Assembly (NCBI GenBank): GCA_012517905.1
Contig: JAAYUE010000069.1
Coordinates: 157,348 to 221,347, forward strand
Source of the DNA: Clostridiales bacterium
GTDB lineage: Bacteria > Bacillota > Clostridia > Christensenellales > CAG-138
Length of the DNA stretch: 64,000 bases
Reading direction: 5' to 3'
The first letter of the stretch is position 1. Each line of letters begins with the position of its first letter. Under the pieces are notes generated by a model. The model ran no database searches. It was not told where the DNA came from and saw only the letters and a list, made by a program, of their open reading frames with translations. A program made the translations under genes and the position numbers. Positions 26,748 to 35,854 of this stretch are shown in pieces.

Positions 26748-27413
26748 TTGAACGAACTACGGTTTATCGACATCAGGAACAACCAGGAAATCAATGCGTA
26801 TATCGCATCCGGCAACGCCGTGCTCGGCGCGCTGGGATACACGGACCATTCGCAGGCGCACGCGGGAAAAGCCGCAAACAACGCGGGGATGATTCTGCGG
26901 GAGCTGTGCTATGACGAAAAGACGATCGAACTTGCGCAGATCGCCGGCTACATGCACGACATCGGAAATACCATCAACCGAACCGATCACGCGCACAGCG
27001 GCGCGCTGATGGCGAGGCAGATCCTGAAGGAACTCGGCATGCACTACGACGATATCGCAATCATCACGTCCGCCATCGGCCATCACGACGAAAAGACGGG
27101 CACGGCGGTCCATCCCGTTTCGGCGGCGCTGATCCTTGCGGATAAAAGCGACGTTCATCGAAACCGCGTCCGAAACACGGTCAAGGAAAACTTCGATATC
27201 CACGACCGGGTCAACTACGCGGCGATTCGTTCCGTCCTCAGCGTCGACCGGGAGCACGCCGTGATTCAGTTGGATATCACGCTGGACGAGGCGATTTGTT
27301 CGGTTCTGGATTATTTCGAGATCTTTCTGCAGCGCATGATCATGTGCAGGCGCGCGGCGGAGATTCTCGAGTGCAAATTCAAGCTGACGGCAAACGATGT
27401 CAAAATCATCTAG
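26748..27413 (+). CDS. HD-domain phosphohydrolase
   Basis: 221 residues. HD motif visible: GYMHDIGN, then DHAHSGALMARQIL and AIGHHDEKTG, giving the metal-binding histidines and aspartates of an HD hydrolase acting on a nucleotide or phosphate ester. Start is TTG 26748 (LNELRFIDIRN), with TAGGAGA 7 bases upstream; the longer frame from 26694 overlaps the upstream gene and lacks a site. Located between a c-di-GMP protein and PhoH, so a role in nucleotide second-messenger turnover is possible (inference). Confidence 0.8.
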   Translation: MNELRFIDIRNNQEINAYIASGNAVLGALGYTDHSQAHAGKAANNAGMILRELCYDEKTIELAQIAGYMHDIGNTINRTDHAHSGALMARQILKELGMHYDDIAIITSAIGHHDEKTGTAVHPVSAALILADKSDVHRNRVRNTVKENFDIHDRVNYAAIRSVLSVDREHAVIQLDITLDEAICSVLDYFEIFLQRMIMCRRAAEILECKFKLTANDVKII

Positions 27414-27504
27414 CGGCTGCCGACGGCCGAACAAACGCCGCATCAGGCAAATTGGCAAGGACGCGCTGAAACGCGCTATGAAACACAAGCGAAAGGGAAG
27501 TATA

Positions 27505-28872
27505 ATGTTGAAGACATTCGTACTGGACACCAACGTTCTCATCCAATCCCCATACTCGATTCTGTCCTTTGAAGAAAACAACCTCGTGCTGCCGATCGTC
27601 TGTCTCGAAGAGCTCGACGACATGAAAAACGACGACGGGGAGCGCGGCTCCAACGCGCGGGAGTGCATTCGCGTTCTGGAGCGGCTGAGGCTCGGCGGCA
27701 ACCTGCTCGACGGCGTGCCGCTGCCGAACGGCGGAACGCTGCGCATCGAGCAGAATTATTCCGGCATTGAGCTGCCGAGCGGATTTCACGCGTCCAAGCA
27801 CGACAACCGCCTGCTGAAGGTATGCATCGGCATCGCGAACGAGCAATCGCAGACGATACTGGTCACGAAAGACATCCTCCTGCGGCTGAAAGCGCAGCTG
27901 ATCGGCATCGACGCCCAGGATTTTACAACGGAGCAGTCTCCCGCGCCGTCCGAACAATATACAGGCAGAGCGGAGGTCTATACCGCGGATGAAAAGCTGG
28001 CCGGGATCAAGAAAAAAGGGATTGATCCGAAGGATGTGTACCTCCTGTCGGGAGAAGAGAAAAAGCTGTTTGAACCGGTGGTCAACCAGTTCATCATCGT
28101 CCGCTCGGAGGTCAACGAAAGGAAAACGATTCTGGCGAGGTTTAACGGGACGCACATCATTCCGCTGAGCTACATTCGAAAAGAACCCTTCGGCGTAAAG
28201 CCGAAGAACGTGGGACAGTATTTTTTGCAGGAAGCGCTCATGACCAGCGCCGAGGAAGCGCCGCTGGTCATCGTCAAAGGGGCCGCCGGCACGGCGAAGA
28301 CCTTTTATTCGCTCGCCGTGGGGATGGAGAAGATGCTGGAGGCCGACGAGCGGGAGTATCGGAAAATACTGCTGACCCGGCCGAATGTGCAGTTCGACGA
28401 GGATATCGGGTTTTTGCCGGGCAGCGAACAGGAAAAAATCGCCCCGTTTCTGCGGCCGGCCATCGATAATCTCGAATTGCTGGTTGACCGAAACGAAAAA
28501 GAGCGGTATAAAAGCGAAAAGGAACTGCATGGGAAAATAGACGAATTGTTCGACCGGGGGATCATCGCCGCCGAAGCCATGAATTTCATCCGCGGCCGTA
28601 CGATTACCCATACGTACCTGATCATAGACGAAGCGCAGAACCTCACGCCGAAGCAGGCGAAAGGGCTAATTACGCGCGTCGGGCGGGGCACGAAGATCAT
28701 TCTGCTGGGCGACCCGCAGCAGATCGACCATCCGCTGCTGGACGAGCGCACCAACGGCCTGAGCTTTGCCGGGGAACGCATGAAGGGCAGCAGCTATTGC
28801 TGGCAGATCACCATGCTGCAGGAGGAGTGCGAGCGCTCGGTGCTTGCAGCGGACGCCGCCAACCGGATGTAA
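27505..28872 (+). CDS. PIN-PhoH family ATPase (PhoH2 type)
   Basis: 455 residues. N-terminal PIN RNase-like domain (about 1-140, D8 in FVLDTNVLIQSP, further acids at LEELDD and TKDILLRL) fused to a PhoH ATPase/helicase domain (about 225-455) with Walker A GAAGTAKT (259-266), Walker B YLIIDEAQN and an arginine-rich GDPQQIDHP segment. PhoH2 proteins are RNA helicase-RNases. ATG 27505 with AAAGGGAAG upstream. Confidence 0.93.
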   Translation: MLKTFVLDTNVLIQSPYSILSFEENNLVLPIVCLEELDDMKNDDGERGSNARECIRVLERLRLGGNLLDGVPLPNGGTLRIEQNYSGIELPSGFHASKHDNRLLKVCIGIANEQSQTILVTKDILLRLKAQLIGIDAQDFTTEQSPAPSEQYTGRAEVYTADEKLAGIKKKGIDPKDVYLLSGEEKKLFEPVVNQFIIVRSEVNERKTILARFNGTHIIPLSYIRKEPFGVKPKNVGQYFLQEALMTSAEEAPLVIVKGAAGTAKTFYSLAVGMEKMLEADEREYRKILLTRPNVQFDEDIGFLPGSEQEKIAPFLRPAIDNLELLVDRNEKERYKSEKELHGKIDELFDRGIIAAEAMNFIRGRTITHTYLIIDEAQNLTPKQAKGLITRVGRGTKIILLGDPQQIDHPLLDERTNGLSFAGERMKGSSYCWQITMLQEECERSVLAADAANRM

Positions 28873-28953
28873 ACGACCCGGCGCCTGCCGGTCTTTATGA
28901 AATGGATCGAACACGGAACACCCAAATACAGCGGACGAAAGGAAGTACGGCAC

Positions 28954-30603
28954 ATGGACATCATCATCATCGGCGCGGTAGCGGCGGGCACGTCCGCCGC
29001 GGCAAAGGCGAGGCGAAACAGCGAGGACGCGCAGATCACGGTCTATGAAAAGGACCGGTTCATCTCTTACTCCGGCTGCGGCATGCCTTACTATCTCGGC
29101 GGCGAAGTGGTGCGCGCGGAGGCGCTGACGCCGCGCGATCCGGAGTTCTTTCGAAGCAAATACAACGTCGACATCAAGATCGGACACGAAGCGCTCTCCA
29201 TCTCTCCGAAGACGAAGACCGTTTCGGTAAAGAATCTGCAGACCGGAGAACTCTTCGATAAAAGCTACGACAAACTCGTCATCGCGACGGGCGCGCGCGC
29301 GGTGGTTCCGCCGATTCCCGGGAAGGAGCTTGCGCATGTGTTCACGCTGCGCAACATCGGCGACATGCTGCGCATCAAGGCGTATCTGGACGGAAACAAA
29401 CCGAAGACGGCGGCGATCATCGGCACGGGGTTTATCGGGCTGGAGGTCTGCGAAAGCCTTCTCCGGCTTGGAATGCAGGTTACATTGCTGGAAAAGCTGC
29501 CGCAGGTAACGCCGGGGCTGGACGCGGATATGGCCGGATATGTGGAAGAGCACCTCGTGAAAAACGGGGTGAAGGTGCAGACCGGCGCCGCGGTGGCAAA
29601 GATCACCGAGCGCAGCGTGGTTCTGGCCGACGGAAGCGAAATAGACGCCGAACTCACGCTGCTTGCCACCGGGGTGAAACCCAACGCCGAGCTCGCCGCC
29701 GCGGCGGGGATTCAGCTCGGCGCGTCGGGCGCGATTCTGGTCAACGAGCGCATGGAGACCAACCTGCCGGATATCTCCGCCTGCGGAGACTGTACCGAGC
29801 AGTTTCACGTCGTGACGGGAAAACAGGTCTACCGCCCGCTTGGCTCCACGGCGAACAAGACGGGGCGAATTGCGGGCGACTGCATCACCGGTGGGAGGCT
29901 CGCGTATCGCGGCACGCTCGGCACGGGCATCTTCCGCGTGCTGGGGCTTGCCGTCGCGCAGACGGGGCTCAGCGAGCGCGAGGCGCGGGCGGCCGGCTAC
30001 GATGTCGTTGTGTGCCACAACATTAAGCCGGACAAACCGGAATACTACGGCGGCAAAGAGATGGTGATCAAAGCGGTGGCCGACCGATCGGACGGGCGCA
30101 TACTCGGCGCGCAGATCGTCGGATACGACGGCGTGGACAAGCGGATCGACGTGCTGGTCACCGCCATTTCGTTCGGAGCGAAAGCGGAGGATCTGTTTTA
30201 TCTCGACCTGGCCTATGCGCCGCCGTTTTCGACGACGAAGGACCCCGTGATGTACACCGGCATGATCCTTGAAAATGCGATTCACGGCAGCAGGCCGCTC
30301 ATGTCCGCGGAGGAGCTGATCGAACGCCAGCGCACGGGAGAGGGCGTCACGGTGGTGGACGCGCGCATCGCGCCGCAATATGAAACCGCGCATGTCGACG
30401 GGGCGGTCAGCATTCCGCATGCCGACCTGCGGGACGCCGTGGACACGCTTGACCGCGAATCGGTCGTCGTCACCTATTGCAACAAGGGTACAACTGGCAA
30501 CGCGGCGCAGAATATCCTGATCAACAAGGGCTTCAAGCGCGTGTATAACCTCTCCGGCGGAATGAAGCAATACAGCATCGTTCGAAAAAAACGGCCGCAA
30601 TGA
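28954..30603 (+). CDS. CoA-disulfide reductase with C-terminal rhodanese domain
   Basis: FAD- and NAD(P)H-dependent oxidoreductase of 549 residues. Rossmann FAD motif IIIGAVAAGTSAA at the N-terminus, single redox Cys42 in SGCGMPYYLGG, second dinucleotide motif IIGTGFIGLEVCESL, dimerisation domain, then a rhodanese domain (about 455-549) with active-site C509 in VVTYCNKGTTG. Such CoADR-RHD proteins reduce CoA disulfide or polysulfides and persulfides. ATG 28954 with AAAGGAAG upstream. Confidence 0.92.
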   Translation: MDIIIIGAVAAGTSAAAKARRNSEDAQITVYEKDRFISYSGCGMPYYLGGEVVRAEALTPRDPEFFRSKYNVDIKIGHEALSISPKTKTVSVKNLQTGELFDKSYDKLVIATGARAVVPPIPGKELAHVFTLRNIGDMLRIKAYLDGNKPKTAAIIGTGFIGLEVCESLLRLGMQVTLLEKLPQVTPGLDADMAGYVEEHLVKNGVKVQTGAAVAKITERSVVLADGSEIDAELTLLATGVKPNAELAAAAGIQLGASGAILVNERMETNLPDISACGDCTEQFHVVTGKQVYRPLGSTANKTGRIAGDCITGGRLAYRGTLGTGIFRVLGLAVAQTGLSEREARAAGYDVVVCHNIKPDKPEYYGGKEMVIKAVADRSDGRILGAQIVGYDGVDKRIDVLVTAISFGAKAEDLFYLDLAYAPPFSTTKDPVMYTGMILENAIHGSRPLMSAEELIERQRTGEGVTVVDARIAPQYETAHVDGAVSIPHADLRDAVDTLDRESVVVTYCNKGTTGNAAQNILINKGFKRVYNLSGGMKQYSIVRKKRPQ

Positions 30604-30755
30604 TCGCGGCCTCCGGCCCGCGCTTTGCCGAAAATCACCTGGACGGCGGCTCAAGGGGTGAGACTTGCCCTTCATTTTACATGCATAATGCCTGCGCTTT
30701 ACACTGTCAAGGTACAATCAACATGACGAACACGGAAGCGCCATGGAGGTTACGC

Positions 30756-31895
30756 ATGAAAATCGCATATTTTTCGGATACGTTTTACCCGCAGATCAAC
30801 GGCGTGTCGAACACGCTGTCCTATCTGAAGAAATATCTGGATCAGCACGGCGTCGAGTACCGGTTTTACATTCCGGACTATGAAGACGCCGCGCAAAGCG
30901 ACGACCCGAGGCTCATCCGCTCAAGAGGCGTGCCGCTTCCGATCTACAGCGACTGCAGACTGACGCTGCCATGGCTGCCCAGACTCAACAGCCTGATGGA
31001 CGCCTTTCAGCCGGATTTGATCCATCTGGCGACCGAATTCGGAATTGGCGTGATGGGCAGGTATTATGCGCGCTCCAAGCAGATTCCCATCGTGTCCTCC
31101 TATCACACGAACATCGATCAATACACCAGATACTATCCTTCGCTTACGCCGCTCAAGGGAAACGTGAAGGAGTATTTCAAGTGGTTTCACCGGCGCAGCC
31201 GCCGCATCTTTGTCCCGACCGACGAAACGAGAAAGCACCTGCAGTCCGAAGGGTACGCAAACCTGTCCATCTGGTCGCGCGGCATCGATACCGCGCTGTT
31301 TTCGCCGACGCGGCGTTCGGAAGAGTTTCGACGCGCACACGGGCTGACGGGTAAGACCGTCGTGCTCTATGTCGGGCGCGTCGCCGCGGAAAAGGACATC
31401 GATATCCTGCCCTCGGTGATCCGTACGGTGCAGGCGCGGCATCGGGACGTGGTCTTCGTCGTCACGGGCGACGGACCGTATCTGCCCGCGCTGAAAGCCG
31501 AAGCTCCGGAGGACACGGTATTCACGGGCTTTCTGCGCGGGGAGGAGCTCGCGCGGGCATATGCCTCCAGCGATCTCTTCCTTACGCCGTCGAGCACCGA
31601 AACCTTCGGAAACGTCGCGCTGGAGGCGATGGCCTCCGGACTGCCGGTCGGCGCCGCGGACGCGGGCGGATTTCGCAATATCGTCCGCCACGGGGAGGAC
31701 GGCCTTCTGGCGGCGCCGCGGGACGAGTGCCTTTTTGCCGACGCGCTGTGCCGCCTGATTGGGAACCCGGAAACGGCGGCGGCGATGGGGCAGCGCGCGA
31801 TTGAGACCGCAAACAAGCGATCCTGGGACGGCATCTTCGAGCGGCTGCTCGACGATTACGGCCAGGCGGTCGGGCGCGGCCTGGCGGCGTCCTGA
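30756..31895 (+). CDS. GT4-family glycosyltransferase
   Basis: 379 residues, GT-B fold. N-terminal acceptor domain begins MKIAYFSDTFYPQINGVSNT, typical of glycolipid and alpha-mannosyl transferases; C-terminal nucleotide-sugar domain with VVLYVGRVAAEKDID and the TPSSTETFGNVALEAMASGLP motif carrying the conserved E-x7-E. Likely makes a membrane glycolipid such as a glycosyl-diacylglycerol (inference). ATG 30756 with GGAGG 6 bases upstream. Monocistronic in appearance. Confidence 0.9.
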   Translation: MKIAYFSDTFYPQINGVSNTLSYLKKYLDQHGVEYRFYIPDYEDAAQSDDPRLIRSRGVPLPIYSDCRLTLPWLPRLNSLMDAFQPDLIHLATEFGIGVMGRYYARSKQIPIVSSYHTNIDQYTRYYPSLTPLKGNVKEYFKWFHRRSRRIFVPTDETRKHLQSEGYANLSIWSRGIDTALFSPTRRSEEFRRAHGLTGKTVVLYVGRVAAEKDIDILPSVIRTVQARHRDVVFVVTGDGPYLPALKAEAPEDTVFTGFLRGEELARAYASSDLFLTPSSTETFGNVALEAMASGLPVGAADAGGFRNIVRHGEDGLLAAPRDECLFADALCRLIGNPETAAAMGQRAIETANKRSWDGIFERLLDDYGQAVGRGLAAS

Positions 31896-32052
31896 CGGAA
31901 AGTCTTCCGCGCCGCATTGCGCAGAGAAGCGCGCATGATCACGAAACCATTTGCAGAATATGCCGCGCGCGTTTGACTGGCATACGATGACGACGAAAAA
32001 AGGGTGTCTGTTTTTGGCAGGCTGCATTTTTCCAGTTCACAGGCCGCATCGG

Positions 32053-32081
32053 TTGACATTCCTCCCGTTCGGGGGTAGCAT
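32053..32081 (+). promoter_or_regulatory. Promoter of the GarR-like gene
   Basis: TTGACA 32053-32058, 17-bp spacer, TAGCAT 32076-32081. Confidence 0.6.
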
Positions 32082-32143
32082 GAGAACGTCAGATCAAACA
32101 GTATCGCATGTGACAACGAAAACCGAACAGGAGGATTCGCCGG

Positions 32144-33034
32144 ATGGAAAGCATCGGATTTATCGGACTGGGGATTATGGGCAAGCCGATGGCGCTCAAC
32201 TTAATTCGCGCAGGGTATGTGCTTACGGTATACGACATCAACCCCGAACCGCTGGAAGAACTGAAAAAGGCCGGGGCTATGATTGCGGCTTCCGGAAAGG
32301 AAGTTGCCCGGAACAACGCCATATTGATCACCATGCTGCCGAACTCCCCTCATGTGAAAGCCGCCGTGTTTGGTGAAAACGGCATTTTTGAAGGAATCCG
32401 GCGCGATGCCATCCTGATCGACATGAGTTCGATCGCGCCCGCGGCGTCCAAGGAAATTGCGGAAGGCCTCGCGAAAAAAGGCGCGCATATGCTGGATGCT
32501 CCGGTAAGCGGCGGGGAACCCAAGGCGATCAACGGCAGCCTGGCCATCATGGTCGGCGGGCGAAAAGACATATTTGACAAAGTGTACGATATCCTCATGG
32601 TCATGGGCGCGTCCGCCGTGCTCTGCGGCGACATCGGCGCGGGAAACACGACGAAGCTGGCCAATCAAATCATCGTAGCGGCGAACATTGCGGCGCTGGG
32701 GGAGGCGCTGGTGCTCGGCAAAAAAGCCGGGGTCGATCCCGGGGAGATCGTCAAAGCCATACGCGGCGGCCTTGCGGGCAGCACCGTCATGGATGCAAAA
32801 GGGCCCATGATGACCGCCGGCAATTTTACGCCGGGATTTCGAATTGCGCTGCACATCAAGGACCTGAACAATGTCCTCGAGACGGGGCACGAATACGGCG
32901 CGCCGCTGCCGCTGACTTCCACGGTCATGGAGATGATGCAGTGGCTGAAAGCCGAGGGGCTCGATGCGCTGGATCACAGCGCGCTGGTGAAGTATTATGA
33001 AAATCTGGCGGGCGTTTCCGTGAGCGAACAGTGA
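32144..33034 (+). CDS. garR: Tartronate semialdehyde reductase / 3-hydroxyisobutyrate dehydrogenase family
   Basis: NAD(P)H-dependent beta-hydroxyacid dehydrogenase of 296 residues. Rossmann motif GFIGLGIMGKPMA at the N-terminus, substrate-binding DAPVSGGEPKA and catalytic K171 in TTKLANQII. The sequence around these motifs is closest to 2-hydroxy-3-oxopropionate reductase, which forms D-glycerate from tartronate semialdehyde; a related beta-hydroxyacid is possible. AGGAGG 9 bases before ATG. Own promoter and terminator: a single-gene unit. Confidence 0.88.
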   Translation: MESIGFIGLGIMGKPMALNLIRAGYVLTVYDINPEPLEELKKAGAMIAASGKEVARNNAILITMLPNSPHVKAAVFGENGIFEGIRRDAILIDMSSIAPAASKEIAEGLAKKGAHMLDAPVSGGEPKAINGSLAIMVGGRKDIFDKVYDILMVMGASAVLCGDIGAGNTTKLANQIIVAANIAALGEALVLGKKAGVDPGEIVKAIRGGLAGSTVMDAKGPMMTAGNFTPGFRIALHIKDLNNVLETGHEYGAPLPLTSTVMEMMQWLKAEGLDALDHSALVKYYENLAGVSVSEQ

Positions 33035-33061
33035 CCCGTCTTACGCGGATAGCCTGAAGAG

Positions 33062-33109
33062 AAGCATAAAAAGCGCCCGCCTGTGTTCAGGCGGGCGCTT
33101 TTTATGCTT
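33062..33109. terminator. Strong bidirectional terminator
   Basis: 22-bp perfect stem (33062-33083 with 33088-33109) around a TGTT loop, with A and T runs at its base; separates garR from the convergent minus-strand alcohol dehydrogenase. Confidence 0.95.
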
Positions 33110-33130
33110 GCCGCTCAAGCGGCCGCGGCG

Positions 33131-34309
33131 TTACAGGACCATGCGATAGATGGCCAGCACGTCCTGCCAGCGGAGCTTTTTCAGACCGCCGATGGGCCTT
33201 TCCTCGCCAAACGCCGCGCCGGTCGCTTTTTTTGCCATCTCCTCCAGCCGGGTTTCGTCGATGTCGAGATCTCTGAGGGAGCCCGGCAGCCCCAGACGCG
33301 CGAAAAATGCGGCGAGGCGTGAAATGCCCTCCTCGACGAGCGCGTCGGGATCGCGAAAGCTGCCGTCCACGCCCATGACGTTGACCGCGAACTGCACAAA
33401 CATTTCGATGTTGTCCCGATAGACATACCGCATCCAGCCTGGCGTCAGGACGGCCAGCCCCGCGCCGTGCGCGATGTCGTAGATGGCGGACAGCTCGTGC
33501 TCCATGCCGTGGCAGGCCCAGTCCTGCTCGCGCCCCATGCCGACGAGCCCGTTGTGGGCGACCGTGCCCGCAAAACCGAGCTCGCTCCAGGCGTCGTAAT
33601 CGCGCATATCTTTCAGCGCGGCCGGCGCGTTTTTCATGAGCGTTTTCAGTGTCGCTTCGCAGAGCCCGTCCGTCAGGTCCGTATGGGTCGTGTTGGTGAA
33701 ATAGCGCTCGAATACATGGCTCATCATATCCGCAACGCCGTAGCCAAGCTGCGCCTTCGGCAGCGTGAAAAACAGCTCCGGATTCAAGACGCTGAAGACC
33801 GGCCGCAACAGCGGGCTGCCGTAGCCGTATTTCAGCTGCTTCGCTTCGTTGGTGACGACCGTATCGCCGCTCGACTCGCTGCCCGCGGCGGGAATCGTGA
33901 GAACTGTGGCGACGGGCAGCGCCCGCTCGATCGCCGCGCCGGATTCATACAGATTCCAGACATCGCCGTCGTAATATACGCCCATGGCGATCGCTTTGGA
34001 AGAATCGATCACGCTTCCGCCGCCGACGGCCAGAATGAAGTCGACCTGTTCGCGCCGGCAGAGGTCGATTCCCTCGTGAACGAGCGACAGACGCGGGTTT
34101 GGCATCACGCCGCCGAGCTCGACGAACGCGACGCCGCTGCTTGTCAGAGAGGCGGCGATGCGTTCGTACAAACCGCTCTTTTTGACGCTGCCGCCGCCAT
34201 AGTGGAGCAACACTTTTTTTGCGCGGGGCTTGAGCAGCTCTCCGACGCGGCTCTCCTCGCCTTTGCCGAACAGGATGCGTGCCGGCGCGTAAAAATTGAA
34301 ATTCAACAT
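33131..34309 (-). CDS. Iron-containing alcohol dehydrogenase (butanol dehydrogenase type)
   Basis: 392-residue type III Fe-alcohol dehydrogenase, NAD(P)H-dependent, reducing aldehydes to alcohols. Seen: FGKGEESRVGELL and the nucleotide-binding AVGGGSVIDSSKAIA, then metal ligands in GVADMMSHVFE and CHGMEHELSAIYDIAHG. Start is the complement of 34307-34309 with AAGGAG upstream. Second gene of an akr-adh operon facing away from a MerR regulator. Confidence 0.94.
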   Translation of the reverse strand: MLNFNFYAPARILFGKGEESRVGELLKPRAKKVLLHYGGGSVKKSGLYERIAASLTSSGVAFVELGGVMPNPRLSLVHEGIDLCRREQVDFILAVGGGSVIDSSKAIAMGVYYDGDVWNLYESGAAIERALPVATVLTIPAAGSESSGDTVVTNEAKQLKYGYGSPLLRPVFSVLNPELFFTLPKAQLGYGVADMMSHVFERYFTNTTHTDLTDGLCEATLKTLMKNAPAALKDMRDYDAWSELGFAGTVAHNGLVGMGREQDWACHGMEHELSAIYDIAHGAGLAVLTPGWMRYVYRDNIEMFVQFAVNVMGVDGSFRDPDALVEEGISRLAAFFARLGLPGSLRDLDIDETRLEEMAKKATGAAFGEERPIGGLKKLRWQDVLAIYRMVL

Positions 34310-34331
34310 GTTATCCGCTCCTTTTTCGCAG

Positions 34332-35183
34332 TTACCAGGCGATGGTGTCCGGATCGGCCGCGTAACCCACGCAGCCCTTCAGATCCGCGATGATCTGCAT
34401 GTCCGCTTCTTCCAGCTCGAAATCGAACACCTTCGTGTTCTCGACGGCGTGCGCCAGCGAAATCGCCTTTGGCAGCGGCAGAAATCCGTTTTGCAGGCTC
34501 CAGCGGATGCTGATCTGCGCGATGGAGCGCCCGTATTTTTCGGCCAGCTGCTGCATCTGCGGCACTTTGAAGATGTTGCCGACACCGAGCGGGCTATACG
34601 CCTCGAGCTGGATGTGATTGGCGCGGCAGTAGCGGACCACTTCGTCCTGCGTATCGCCCGGGCAGAGGCGGATCTGGTCGACCATTGGCGGAATCACCGC
34701 CGTCTCCATGAGCGCGTCGAAGTGGTGTGGGCGAAAGTTGCTTACGCCGATGGCGCGGATGCGGCCCGCACGGTAAAGCTCTTCAAACGCTTTCCAGGAG
34801 CCGGCGTTCGCCTCCTGCCAGCGATCGCGAAAAGCGACCGGATTGGGCCAATGGATCAAAAACAGGTCCAGATAATCCAGATCCAGCCGGCGGAGCGACT
34901 GCTCGAAGGCGGCGAGCGTGCGATCGTACCCATGCTCACCGTTGATCAGCTTTGTAGTGATAAAGAGCTCGCTTCTATCGACGCCGCTGCGTTTCACCGC
35001 GATGCCGACGCTCTCCTCGTTGCCGTATCCCTGCGCCGTGTCGATATGGCGATAGCCCGCGGCGATGGCGTTGAGGACGGAAGAGACGGTGATTTCGCCG
35101 TTTGGCATCTGCCACGTGCCGAACCCGATACAGGGAATGGCAACGCCGTTGGATAAGGTGTACGTATCAGTCAATGCGTTCAT
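34332..35183 (-). CDS. Aldo/keto reductase
   Basis: 283-residue NADPH-dependent (beta/alpha)8 reductase of AKR family 5. Catalytic tetrad D48, Y53, K78 and H111 in RHIDTAQGYGNE, FITTKLI and FLIHWPNP. Start complement of 35181-35183 with AGGAGG upstream. First gene of the minus-strand operon; together with the alcohol dehydrogenase it suggests aldehyde or dicarbonyl detoxification controlled by the divergent MerR protein. Confidence 0.94.
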   Translation of the reverse strand: MNALTDTYTLSNGVAIPCIGFGTWQMPNGEITVSSVLNAIAAGYRHIDTAQGYGNEESVGIAVKRSGVDRSELFITTKLINGEHGYDRTLAAFEQSLRRLDLDYLDLFLIHWPNPVAFRDRWQEANAGSWKAFEELYRAGRIRAIGVSNFRPHHFDALMETAVIPPMVDQIRLCPGDTQDEVVRYCRANHIQLEAYSPLGVGNIFKVPQMQQLAEKYGRSIAQISIRWSLQNGFLPLPKAISLAHAVENTKVFDFELEEADMQIIADLKGCVGYAADPDTIAW

Positions 35184-35236
35184 TACAAAGCCTCCTGTTG
35201 TATTTCTTGACAGATCGATTGTCTTGGTATAGCGTA

Positions 35237-35267
35237 AGGATAAACCTTAATGTTTACTCTAAGTCAA
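35237..35267 (-). promoter_or_regulatory. MerR-type promoter of the akr-adh operon
   Basis: On the minus strand: TTGACT (35262-35267), a 19-bp spacer and TATCCT (35237-35242). The long spacer contains an imperfect dyad (CTTAGAGT-AA-ACATTAAG). A 19-bp spacer with a central dyad is the hallmark of promoters activated by MerR-family proteins. Confidence 0.7.
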
Positions 35268-35314
35268 TAGTCGCAAACAAGTTTTCAAGCGTAAGTTTTC
35301 AAGGGAGAAATGAA

Positions 35315-35728
35315 ATGGGATATTCAGTCAAGACCGTATCGGAACAAGTCAACCTGAGCCCGCACGTGTTGCGGTATTATGAAAAAGAGGGGCTTTTACC
35401 GCAGATCAAACGCACAAAGAGCGGAATTCGGCAGTATTCCGATTCGGATCTGGACTGGATCGGGCTGATCTGCTGCCTGAAAAACACGGGCATGTCGATC
35501 AGGCAGATCCGCGATTTCGTCACGCTGAGCCAGCAGGGGCCGGAAACGCTGCGAACGCGCTGCGAAATGCTTCAAAAACACAAGTGCGACGTGCAGCGGA
35601 ATATCGAGGAGATGAACCGGCATCTTGAGAAGGTGACCCACAAAATCGAGTACTTTACGCGGCAATACGAAGCGTATGCCGAGTCCGAACAGGAGACGCA
35701 AAAGCCCGCGGACGCGCTCGTAAAATAA
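35315..35728 (+). CDS. MerR-family transcriptional regulator
   Basis: 137 residues: N-terminal winged helix-turn-helix (YSVKTVSEQVNLSPHVLRYY, KEGLLPQIKRT, GIRQYSDSDL) and a C-terminal dimerisation coiled coil. No metal-binding cysteine cluster at the C-terminus; C-x9-C-type residues (CEMLQKHKC) occur mid-coil. It resembles AdhR-type aldehyde-responsive regulators by context. ATG 35315 has GGGAG about 8 bases upstream. Divergent from the reductase operon whose promoter has the MerR geometry. Confidence 0.92.
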   Translation: MGYSVKTVSEQVNLSPHVLRYYEKEGLLPQIKRTKSGIRQYSDSDLDWIGLICCLKNTGMSIRQIRDFVTLSQQGPETLRTRCEMLQKHKCDVQRNIEEMNRHLEKVTHKIEYFTRQYEAYAESEQETQKPADALVK

Positions 35729-35737
35729 AAACCCGTG

Positions 35738-35766
35738 TTGCGGGGTTCTGCGTTTCCTAATATAAA
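35738..35766 (+). promoter_or_regulatory. Putative promoter of the TIR-LRR operon
   Basis: TTGCGG 35738-35743, 17-bp spacer, TATAAA 35761-35766, leaving an untranslated leader of about 80 nt before GTG 35855. Confidence 0.5.
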
Positions 35767-35854
35767 AGCAAACCGCCTTTCTGTGGACTGAATCGTCTTT
35801 TTCACTTTCAGTAATCCGGCGAGCCAGATCAGGCTTGCCTTCCGGGGGGGAACC

